From: Clostridia bacterium
Lineage (GTDB): Bacteria > Bacillota > Clostridia > Oscillospirales > CAG-272
DNA length: 64,000 nt
Reading direction: 5' to 3'
Assembly (NCBI GenBank): GCA_017481595.1
Contig: JAFUOY010000041.1
Coordinates: 1 to 64,000 of the forward strand
Below are positions 1 through 7,241 of the stretch, in pieces (positions within the stretch are counted from its first letter, which is position 1; the number at the start of each line of letters is the position of its first letter). Both the position numbers and the translations under genes were made by a program. A model generated the notes under the pieces. That model had not been told where the DNA came from, did no database searches, and worked only from the letters and a program-made list of their open reading frames with translations.

Positions 1-2
1 CC

Positions 3-98
3 GACGAGTTCAAAAAACGCCTCGAAAGTTTTATAAAAAAGACTCGTGAAGGGAAAATAATCGTCGGATACGGTGGTATAGATAAATATTATAAATGA
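3..98 (+). CDS. C-terminal end of an unidentified protein (5' truncated by the window)
   Basis: An open frame enters from the left edge and runs 31 codons to a TGA at 96-98. The peptide is lysine-rich and ends in GGIDKYYK. I recognise no family in so short a tail. Because the window cuts the gene, length and start are unknown, and it is also possible that this is a chance open frame rather than a gene end. Confidence 0.35.
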   Translation, partial: DEFKKRLESFIKKTREGKIIVGYGGIDKYYK

Positions 99-138
99 CA
101 AATTCCAATTTGTCGAGCAGACAGCAACAGACAGTTGC

Positions 139-167
139 TTGTCAACTCAGGCAATCTGTGGTAAAAT
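139..167 (+). promoter_or_regulatory. Sigma-A-type promoter for the XRE regulator
   Basis: TTGTCA (139-144), a 17-base spacer and TAAAAT (162-167) lie about 30 bases ahead of the start codon at 198. It matches the housekeeping consensus with one mismatch in each hexamer. Confidence 0.6.
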
Positions 168-197
168 ATAACCACAAAATTATAGGGCGGTGAAATT

Positions 198-962
198 ATG
201 GAAACAAAGGATATTATTTTAGAACTCAGAACGAAAAAAGGTCTTTCACAAGAGGAACTTGCGGAAAAGATATTTGTAACAAGACAAGCGGTTTCCCGTT
301 GGGAGAACGGCGAAACGATACCAAACACCGAAACGCTGAAGCTTCTTTCAAAAGAGTTTGACGTTTCGATCAATACGCTTCTCGGCTCACCCCAAAATCT
401 GATCTGCCAATGCTGCGGAATGCCTCTTGAGGATAGCAATATCAGCAAAGAACCCGACGGCTTTTTTAACGAGGAATACTGTAAGTGGTGTTATGCCGAC
501 GGCAACTTCTGCTATACAAGCATTGAAGAACTGACCGATTTTTTGGTTGGTCATATGTCAAATGAAAACTTTCCTGCCGATCAGGCGAGAGCGTATTTTG
601 ATGAACATCTTCCGAAGCTCAACTATTGGAAACGCTATGCGGAGCTTGGCGGTGATGAAAATTTCAAGAAATTCAAGGAGCAGCTTATCCGCGAATTTAA
701 CGATTTACATATCGAAGGAATGCCCGAAGTCAAAACGCTCAATTTCCTTGTAGGCGGTTATATCAATATGGAATACTCGCTCCCGAATGGACAAAAGGTA
801 AAATTCCTTGATGATAACACCACCTACCTTGCAAATCAGCTTGAATGTGAGTTTGGCGGAAACCGTTGCTTCGGAATTGCCGGTAATATGGATTTTCTTC
901 TCGTCTGCACGTATGGGGAAAACGGCGAAAATCCCGAGCTTGTGATTTATAAGAAAAGATAA
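198..962 (+). CDS. XRE-family transcriptional regulator with zinc ribbon
   Basis: A 254-residue predicted DNA-binding regulator. Residues about 5-60 form a helix-turn-helix of the Cro/C1 (HTH_3) type, with the recognition segment TRQAVSRWENG. A putative zinc ribbon follows at about 74-105 with paired cysteines (CQCCGMPL and CKWCYADGNF). The C-terminal 150 residues contain a conserved-looking segment rich in NGQKVKF and FGGNRCFGIA motifs whose role I do not know. The start ATG at 198 has a GGCGGTGA ribosome site and a promoter at 139-167, and a hairpin follows the stop. It is monocistronic. The zinc ribbon could sense metal or redox state, but that is inference; the target genes are not evident. 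Confidence 0.85.
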   Translation: METKDIILELRTKKGLSQEELAEKIFVTRQAVSRWENGETIPNTETLKLLSKEFDVSINTLLGSPQNLICQCCGMPLEDSNISKEPDGFFNEEYCKWCYADGNFCYTSIEELTDFLVGHMSNENFPADQARAYFDEHLPKLNYWKRYAELGGDENFKKFKEQLIREFNDLHIEGMPEVKTLNFLVGGYINMEYSLPNGQKVKFLDDNTTYLANQLECEFGGNRCFGIAGNMDFLLVCTYGENGENPELVIYKKR

Positions 963-966
963 CGCA

Positions 967-993
967 GAGGGCTGACTGAAATGGTCAGCCCTC
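967..993 (+). terminator. Hairpin after the XRE regulator gene
   Basis: A perfect 10-bp stem GAGGGCTGAC / GTCAGCCCTC with a 7-base loop begins four bases after the stop codon. The following tract is AAAATTT rather than a clean U-run, so termination efficiency is uncertain. Confidence 0.6.
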
Positions 994-1142
994 AAAATTT
1001 GCGTCGGTGGAAGTAAAAAAGGTTTTCGAAAAGATTGAGAAAAAGCCATGAAAAGCCAATAAAATTCCAAAATCAAGAGAACATTTAGTCCACCGTAAAC
1101 AACTAATTTTTGATGCGCAAATTGCGAATGCCAAAAAATGCC

Positions 1143-1171
1143 TTGATTTATTAATTATATTATGATACAAT
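1143..1171 (+). promoter_or_regulatory. Promoter for the membrane LuxR-type regulator
   Basis: TTGATT (1143-1148), 17-base spacer, TACAAT (1166-1171), about 50 bases upstream of the GTG start at 1224. Confidence 0.55.
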
Positions 1172-1223
1172 AAAGAAAATCTTACTATTCTGAAAAACAA
1201 CGTCATACAAAGGAGGTGCGACT

Positions 1224-2177
1224 GTGATCATAACATATGCTATTATGGCAATTATTGCTTTGATTTTACTAATCGGTTATATTGTACTCGTTCGTAAAAA
1301 AGAGTCATGGCTTCTCCTTTTATACATTTGCGTTACCGTCGTAAACACGGGATATTTTCTTCTCTCGGTTTCAAAAACAGTCGAGTTTGCAATTTTCGCA
1401 AATGATTTCATATATCTTGGAAGTGTGTTTCTTTCGATGTCAATGCTCTTGACTATCGTCCGGCTCTGCGGCTTTGAAGTTAAGAAAAAATTGATCATCG
1501 CACTTCTTATCATTGGTGCGTTGATGTTTGCCGTTATCGCAACCTCCGGCTTCCTGCCGTGGTATTACAAGGAGATTGAACTCGTCTTTATTGACGGAGC
1601 CGCAAAGCTCAAAAAAGTTTACGGCGTGTTGCATCCTTTATATCTTGTCTATTTGTTAGCCTATTTTGTAACAATGGTCGTATGCATCGTGCAGTCTATT
1701 CGCAAAAAGATGATCGCATCACAAAAACATGCTTCTTTACTTGCCGCTATCGTCTTCGGCAATATTGCAGTTTGGCTGATCGAAAAATTCATTCCTTGGG
1801 ATTTTGAATTTCTTTCAGTTTCCTATCTGTTCAGCGAGATCATATTGCTTGGACTTTATTGGATGATGCAGGATTACGTTCGTTCGGACCTTATCCCTCG
1901 ACCGACACAAGGAGCGGCACATTATGCTTCCATAGATATTGCAACAATACCTATGGAAGAAAAGATTTCGAAGATTCTTTCCTTCCTCAAGCCCGGTGAA
2001 CTGCTGGTGGCAAGAGAACGTGAAGTCCTTGAATTGATTCTTCAAAACAAAAAAAGAAAAGAAATAGCCGACGAATTATGCTTGTCGGAAAACACAATCA
2101 AGACCTACACAAGAACGTTATACGGTAAGGTCGGTGTCAGCTCACGAGAAGAGCTTTACGCGTTACTTATTAAATAA
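1224..2177 (+). CDS. Membrane-bound LuxR-type regulator (7-TM-like N-terminus)
   Basis: A 317-residue predicted one-component regulator. About seven hydrophobic helices fill residues 1-215, starting with IITYAIMAIIALILLIGYIV. After a cytoplasmic linker, a GerE/LuxR helix-turn-helix occupies about 255-317 (REREVLELI, KEIADELCLSENTIK, GKVGVSSREEL). Such regulators probably sense a membrane or extracellular cue and bind DNA directly. GTG at 1224 is chosen because AAGGAGGTG precedes it at ideal spacing. A strong terminator follows at 2188. Three phased TTTCACCC repeats lie directly downstream of that terminator, ahead of the next genes, suggesting that this protein may control the neighbouring lipoprotein locus. 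That link is inferred from position only. Confidence 0.8.
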   Translation: MIITYAIMAIIALILLIGYIVLVRKKESWLLLLYICVTVVNTGYFLLSVSKTVEFAIFANDFIYLGSVFLSMSMLLTIVRLCGFEVKKKLIIALLIIGALMFAVIATSGFLPWYYKEIELVFIDGAAKLKKVYGVLHPLYLVYLLAYFVTMVVCIVQSIRKKMIASQKHASLLAAIVFGNIAVWLIEKFIPWDFEFLSVSYLFSEIILLGLYWMMQDYVRSDLIPRPTQGAAHYASIDIATIPMEEKISKILSFLKPGELLVAREREVLELILQNKKRKEIADELCLSENTIKTYTRTLYGKVGVSSREELYALLIK

Positions 2178-2187
2178 TTGTCTTTTG

Positions 2188-2216
2188 AACGGCAGAGTAC
2201 ATCTGCCGTTTTTTTT
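2188..2216 (+). terminator. Rho-independent terminator of the LuxR-type regulator gene
   Basis: Stem AACGGCAGA / TCTGCCGTT (9 bp, 5-base loop) followed directly by a run of Ts. Confidence 0.88.
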
Positions 2217-2231
2217 ACGTCAAAATCGTTC

Positions 2232-2281
2232 TTTCACCCTTTTTTCACCCCTGTTTCCCTCATTTTCACCCCTCTGGGGTG
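2232..2281 (+). promoter_or_regulatory. Phased TTTCACCC repeats, candidate operator of the lipoprotein locus
   Basis: TTTCACCC occurs at 2232-2239, 2243-2250 and 2264-2271, spaced 11 and 21 bases (about one and two helical turns). The last copy is part of the interrupted palindrome CACCCC-TCT-GGGGTG ending at 2281. No good -35 hexamer is visible, but an AT-rich GATAAAAT-like -10 follows near 2302. This arrangement suits activator-dependent transcription of the genes at 2366 and 2832; the upstream LuxR-type regulator is the obvious candidate. Confidence 0.45.
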
Positions 2282-2365
2282 TACCGAACATATATATAAA
2301 TGTGATAAAATGTAAACAACATAGAATCCGGAAGTTTCTAAACTGCAAAAATGGAGGTGGTTAAC

Positions 2366-2800
2366 GTGACCGACAAGCGCATACTATTCGGTGATTTTGA
2401 GTTTCCAAGAACAAGCGGATTAAAATATCTTTTGAACGAGGAACTGCTTGTTACCGACTATTTGTTCGTCAACGAACCCCACAACAGCTTTTCAATGTAC
2501 TTTGAAAACGGATTTCCAATCTTTAAAGTACCAGAAAACAGCGAACGACCTTATTGCCTATTTGAGATGAGGCGCCCCGACAGAAAGATTAAATTCTTTT
2601 GTCCCGAAAAATACCCCCATCTAGATTCGGTAGTTTGGTACTTTTACGTTGAGGTGTTCGATGAGCAAGGCGTAGCGCATGTTCTGCCTGGACAGGTACG
2701 TATTGAATTCGACGGGAATTTCATCCATCGGATAAAAGGCAAGCCGAAGTTTATAGAGCTGCTCGAAGGGGTCAAGCTCGCTATTGCTGCTTCAACATGA
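2366..2800 (+). CDS. Uncharacterised 144-residue protein upstream of the lipoprotein
   Basis: I recognise no family. The protein is mixed alpha/beta in character, rich in aromatic residues (WYFYVEVF, YCLFEMRRP), and has no signal peptide or membrane helix, so it is probably cytoplasmic. A longer frame starts at ATG 2351, but that codon overlaps the GGAGG (2353-2357) that sits 8 bases before GTG 2366, so 2366 is the better start. It lies 31 bases upstream of the lipoprotein gene, in the same orientation and behind the same phased repeats, so the two are probably co-transcribed. Function unknown. Confidence 0.65.
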   Translation: MTDKRILFGDFEFPRTSGLKYLLNEELLVTDYLFVNEPHNSFSMYFENGFPIFKVPENSERPYCLFEMRRPDRKIKFFCPEKYPHLDSVVWYFYVEVFDEQGVAHVLPGQVRIEFDGNFIHRIKGKPKFIELLEGVKLAIAAST

Positions 2801-2831
2801 GAAACATATCATCTGCAAGGAGGTATAAAAA

Positions 2832-5800
2832 ATGAAGAAAAAATCTATATTAATAACAATATTTATTCTCTTGATTGCCGTTTTTGCATCTTCCTTTACG
2901 GCATGCAATAAAGGAGGCAATACACTTGAATCGTTGCAAAACGAACACGGTATCGTTATAAAAGGCGGTAGTTTTGAAGAAGGTTCTGTCTTGGTAAGCA
3001 ACGAAATCGCAACGACCACAGATGAAGCAAAGGAAGTTCTTGGGGTAATTGCCAGTCAGAACTATAACAAGAATGGTCGTATACATATATTCGACATCTA
3101 CGTTACAAAAGACGGTGTAAAGGTACAGCCTAACGGAAAAGTAAAGGTTTCCGTTCCGGTACCCGCTGTTCAAGTAGATAGCTACCTTGTATTTCATGTT
3201 AAGGCAGACAAAACGGTAGAAAATCTTGTTACTACTGTAGCTGACGGAAAAATCTCATTTGAGGTAAGCAGTTTTTCCTACTTCGTAATAGCAGAAGCAG
3301 CGCCTACTGAACACGTACACAACTATAATCAATGGATGCAAGATCCGACTAACGAGAACAAACATATCCGTCAATGTAATTGCGGAGAAATTGAAACAGG
3401 TGATTGCTCATTCGACAACGGTGTTGTAACACAAGAGCCTACACATTTTGAAGAAGGCGTCAAAACTTACACCTGTACGGTTTGTGGAAGAACAAATGAA
3501 GACCCGATTGGCAAAACAAATGAACATACATTTACTGAATGGTTCCCATCTGTAGAAAACGAAAACAAACACGATAGAGTATGCAAGTGTGAAGAAATAG
3601 AAACGGCTGACTGTACGTTTGATAACGGTACTGTAACAAAGGAACCTACTCATACTGAGGAAGGTATTAAAACTTACACCTGTACGGTTTGTGGTAGAAC
3701 AAAAGAAGAATCAATCGAAAAGACAAAAGGTCACGAGTTTGGTAATTGGAAGCCTGATCAAGTAACTGAAGATAAGCACGTTCGTGAATGTGCATGCGGT
3801 GAAAAAGAAACGGCTGACTGTACGTTTGATAACGGTACTGTAACAAAGGAACCTACTCATACTGAGGAAGGCATTAAAACTTACACCTGTACGGTTTGTG
3901 GTAGAACAAAAGAAGAATCAATCGAAAAGACAAAAGATCACGAGTTTGGTAATTGGAAGCCTGATCCAGTAACCGAAGATAAGCACGTTCGTGAATGTGC
4001 ATGCGGTGAAAAAGAAACAGCTGACTGTACGTTTGATAATGGAGTTATTGATGAAGAAAGTGGTTTCATTGTATATACTTGTACCGTTTGCGAAAGAGAA
4101 AAAGCGGGGGCAGCAGGTATTATCATTGTAATATCCGGAGGAAAAGCTACTTTTGAAGGAAAAGAAACAATCACATCTAATAGCAAGTTATATGGTGAAA
4201 ATGCTAAAGTCTATATCGCGCAAGAAAACGACGTTTTGAACGTTACACTAAACGATCAGGAAGCAAGAACGTTTAAGCATTGGGCTTCTGCAACAGGTAC
4301 GATTATTCCCGATGAAGATTTCTCTATTCTTGTACGAAGAAGCGATTATTATTATCCTGTATTTGAAGATACAGATACGAATGAATTTTCTGACCGTATA
4401 ACGATTTATGAAGGAAATTGTGAAGAAGGCATCCTTTACATGTCTACAAATTCAAAGGGCGATGTCAAATACGAATTGGAATTCGTTAATTTCGGACATC
4501 ACGATTTTGCCGAATCGGTATATCATAATAATCAGTATCACAAGCAAGTATGTTCAATCTGCGGTGAAACCATTTTTGAAGAGCATACCGAAAATAACAG
4601 CGAAATTGAAAAAGAAGCAGGACATACGGAAGAAGGTCTTGTAAGATATGAATGTTTATGCGGTCACACATGGAAGGAAACTATCCCTGTAACGGATGAG
4701 CACACTATCGATTATGATGATTGGCATATCGTAGAGGAAAGCAAAAACGGACAATACGGTAAATACCGTGTTTACTGTAAATACTGCGACTACTACGAAG
4801 AATACTGGTATTTAGGCGGTTTGGATTTCGTCGACTTCATTGACGGCAAGATGATTCAATATCAGTACACTTACGGCGGTAAGGTAAGCCACGATGAATA
4901 CTATTACAGCTACAGAAACGCAGACGGAAAGAAAGTTTACATTTGGGCGCTTCAATATGAGTATGAATATTCGTCAAATGCGGATTACAACGATACGTAC
5001 ATCTTTATGTACATAGATGATGAAGATTCAACCACCATAGAACCTATTTATCTGTCCAAATCACGTGGTGATAGAAGATCTGAATATCTGTGGGCTATTT
5101 ACGGATATGCTTACGATGTAAACGGTTGGATCAATCTTTTGGATTATCCTGATCGTAATATCGGTTGTAGTGACGGTATGGTTTTAGGAAACAGTATGAG
5201 CGCAAGGTCATCAGTGTTTGAATCATATCATGACTATTGGGCTGAAACATACAACGAATTGCGTATTCCTACCAGCAAATCCTACGATGATCTGTCTGGT
5301 ACACCATGGGAAATTTATTGGGAAGGTAAATCATTCCAAGGCGGTTACTATAATGAAAATGATGAATACATAGTAACCGGCGGAAGAGATATCATTAGCT
5401 TTGTAAAAGATCCTGAAAAATCCTACAAAAAATACATGCACGTTGATAAAGCAACGGGTATTACCTACGGATACGAGGATTACGGCACGTATTATAGAAC
5501 CGTCTTTATTATGAGAACGTACAAAACTATCGTATCTCCCGAAGAGTTCGAAAAGCTTGACGCTGCAAGTAAATCTCTTCACTACTCCTACGGTGATATA
5601 GAAAAAGATATTAAGTCGTTGTGCTCTGAGCGTACTGCGTTTAATAACTTTACGTTGACCTTACCTGAAACGATTAACGCATTCAGATTTATTTTCAGCG
5701 ATCCCTTTGATTGCGTTGAAATAAGCGGAAATAATACTAATGTTTATTATAATACGGCTCACGTATATAATAGCGGAAGTCCGATTACTTTAACTTGGAA

Positions 5801-6860
5801 CGGCGAAGATGGTCTTGTGTTTGACCGTTATGAAATTTGGGATTTTGAAAAGCAAGAGTGGGTATTGCTTTCCGAAAGTTCGGAATTTACGTTCAATACG
5901 TTAGACAATCCGAGAAGAATTGCTGCATACGTAAGAGTAATTTGCCATGAAGTTGACGTACCCGTTGAGCCCGGAGAAACGTTTAGAATTACCATAGAAA
6001 ACGGATATTTCGAAATTGATGGCAAGGAATACACCGGAACAGTTGAAGTTCCTGCTAATACTCACGTGTACGTATACGCTAATGAAGTTGCAGGTAAAAC
6101 GTTTGACCATTGGGTGGACGGTAACGGCGAAGAATTTAATGATTATCATTTCTACGTTACCTCCGATATGGCGCTAACGCCTGTTTACGTTGATAGGATA
6201 TACCGTCAATACTGTGAAGGCTGGAATTACAACTCATACGTAATCGTTAACGGCGGAGAAATGCATTATAGTACCGAATTTGAAGGTAAGGCAGGCGATA
6301 CGTTTGAATTGAACACGACGTATGATCCTAATGACGGTTGCACCGTATTCCTCGGCTGGTATATGGAAACATATGGCTTAAACGGACCCGAATACATTTT
6401 AATAAGCGACAAACAAGCGTTCACTTACACAATAACGGGCGAAGAAACCGGTTTCTTATATGCAGTATGGACAACGGGAGAAAATCCGTTCATTAAGAAA
6501 TACGTTGATATCAGAGCAACAAACGGCTTTGTTTCCTACGTAGGCGGAGAGGCATTCAATATGTTTAATAATGCATATTCTGCTATAAGTTTATCCATGA
6601 GCGGAAGAGTTTCTTTCCATGATGATCCCACTGATGAAACAATTTATACAAATTGGGATATAGCATACAGATATGAGCTTGAAGGCGAAATCCAACACGA
6701 GATTGCTGAATCGTATGAATATGAGTACGGTTATTATCCTGCTGAATATTGGGTAAATGATCCACAATATAACTATCCTGATGGAGTTATTAATGTTACG
6801 GGAATTGATGATACAGATGATGATGACATAGAAGATGACAGTGAAATTATTACTCCTTAA
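2832..6860 (+). CDS. Large repeat-rich surface lipoprotein (Cys-pair repeats plus InlB-type repeats)
   Basis: A 1342-residue predicted lipoprotein. The signal peptide ends in a lipobox-like SFTAC with the lipid-modified Cys at 25. Residues about 155-410 hold four repeats of about 69 residues, each with C-x-C-G, a lone Cys, and the closing motif TYTCTVCGRT; a fifth diverged copy lies near 550-620. Segments near 430-515, 1050-1120 and 1135-1215 resemble bacterial InlB-type beta repeats (for example KTFDHWVDGNG). The C-terminus is an acidic Asp/Glu tail with no LPXTG anchor, so anchoring is by lipid. The cysteine pairs may bind metal. Role is unknown; surface adhesion or binding is plausible. 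The ribosome site AAGGAGG precedes ATG 2832. A strong terminator follows at 6896. Confidence 0.82.
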   Translation: MKKKSILITIFILLIAVFASSFTACNKGGNTLESLQNEHGIVIKGGSFEEGSVLVSNEIATTTDEAKEVLGVIASQNYNKNGRIHIFDIYVTKDGVKVQPNGKVKVSVPVPAVQVDSYLVFHVKADKTVENLVTTVADGKISFEVSSFSYFVIAEAAPTEHVHNYNQWMQDPTNENKHIRQCNCGEIETGDCSFDNGVVTQEPTHFEEGVKTYTCTVCGRTNEDPIGKTNEHTFTEWFPSVENENKHDRVCKCEEIETADCTFDNGTVTKEPTHTEEGIKTYTCTVCGRTKEESIEKTKGHEFGNWKPDQVTEDKHVRECACGEKETADCTFDNGTVTKEPTHTEEGIKTYTCTVCGRTKEESIEKTKDHEFGNWKPDPVTEDKHVRECACGEKETADCTFDNGVIDEESGFIVYTCTVCEREKAGAAGIIIVISGGKATFEGKETITSNSKLYGENAKVYIAQENDVLNVTLNDQEARTFKHWASATGTIIPDEDFSILVRRSDYYYPVFEDTDTNEFSDRITIYEGNCEEGILYMSTNSKGDVKYELEFVNFGHHDFAESVYHNNQYHKQVCSICGETIFEEHTENNSEIEKEAGHTEEGLVRYECLCGHTWKETIPVTDEHTIDYDDWHIVEESKNGQYGKYRVYCKYCDYYEEYWYLGGLDFVDFIDGKMIQYQYTYGGKVSHDEYYYSYRNADGKKVYIWALQYEYEYSSNADYNDTYIFMYIDDEDSTTIEPIYLSKSRGDRRSEYLWAIYGYAYDVNGWINLLDYPDRNIGCSDGMVLGNSMSARSSVFESYHDYWAETYNELRIPTSKSYDDLSGTPWEIYWEGKSFQGGYYNENDEYIVTGGRDIISFVKDPEKSYKKYMHVDKATGITYGYEDYGTYYRTVFIMRTYKTIVSPEEFEKLDAASKSLHYSYGDIEKDIKSLCSERTAFNNFTLTLPETINAFRFIFSDPFDCVEISGNNTNVYYNTAHVYNSGSPITLTWNGEDGLVFDRYEIWDFEKQEWVLLSESSEFTFNTLDNPRRIAAYVRVICHEVDVPVEPGETFRITIENGYFEIDGKEYTGTVEVPANTHVYVYANEVAGKTFDHWVDGNGEEFNDYHFYVTSDMALTPVYVDRIYRQYCEGWNYNSYVIVNGGEMHYSTEFEGKAGDTFELNTTYDPNDGCTVFLGWYMETYGLNGPEYILISDKQAFTYTITGEETGFLYAVWTTGENPFIKKYVDIRATNGFVSYVGGEAFNMFNNAYSAISLSMSGRVSFHDDPTDETIYTNWDIAYRYELEGEIQHEIAESYEYEYGYYPAEYWVNDPQYNYPDGVINVTGIDDTDDDDIEDDSEIITP
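3600..4013 (+). repeat. Two tandem 207-bp repeats inside the lipoprotein gene
   Basis: Copy 1 (3600-3806) and copy 2 (3807-4013) differ at only four positions by my reading, and a third, truncated copy starts at 4014. Each encodes one 69-residue Cys-pair repeat in frame. Near identity at the DNA level, including synonymous sites, implies recent duplication or gene conversion, so repeat number may vary between strains. Confidence 0.93.
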
Positions 6861-6895
6861 GCTATTACAAATCCAACACAATATAAGTAATTGAC

Positions 6896-6929
6896 ATAAA
6901 AGCGGTGAGCCTCAGCTCACCGCTTTTAT
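6896..6929 (+). terminator. Strong bidirectional terminator after the lipoprotein gene
   Basis: A perfect 15-bp stem (ATAAAAGCGGTGAGC and its complement) with loop CTCA lies 35 bases after the stop. It has T-runs on both strands. Its outer arms AAAAGCGG / CCGCTTTT match those of the terminators in the tRNA-Pro elements near 9.6 kb. Confidence 0.85.
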
Positions 6930-7173
6930 GGTCGGAGTGAGTCAACCCCAGTTGAACACCATTGTGAAAGTGCCATAAATTCTTGTGACAAAAGGAGTTT
7001 TGGAGCTTTTTTTTAGGTGGAATTTTTGAGAAAAATGTAAAATTCTTCTTAAAAAATGCTTTGAAAAGTCCACCTTTGGAAATTTTGGATTTGCTTAAAT
7101 TAGGTATTTTAGTGGTGTAAAAAACGGATTTCAACCTTACTTTTGCTTTTAAAATATTTTGCTTGTATTTTCG
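6929..7173. other. Gene-free AT-rich stretch with a tRNA-3'-end-like remnant
   Basis: On the minus strand, just ahead of the AAAAGCGG terminator, the sequence reads CACTCCGACCA, the form of a tRNA acceptor 3' strand with CCA. The same CCGACCA-terminator junction ends tRNA-Pro and its pseudo-tails near 9.5-9.8 kb. No complete tRNA can be folded here. The rest, to the promoter at 7174, is AT-rich with no convincing gene; the open frame on the minus strand at 6865-7218 looks spurious. Confidence 0.4.
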
Positions 7174-7202
7174 TTGACACAAATACTGTATTGTGTTATT
7201 AT
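7174..7202 (+). promoter_or_regulatory. Promoter of the glycosidase-like gene
   Basis: TTGACA (7174-7179), 17-base spacer, TATTAT (7197-7202), 40 bases upstream of the ATG at 7242. Confidence 0.75.
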
Positions 7203-7241
7203 GAAATTTGTAAAGCATATTAATGATGAAGGAGAAAGCAA

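Noticed and set aside
6865-7218. 117-codon open frame on the minus strand
   Set aside because: It runs through a terminator and the tRNA-tail remnant, has no ribosome site and an improbable Lys/Phe-rich composition.
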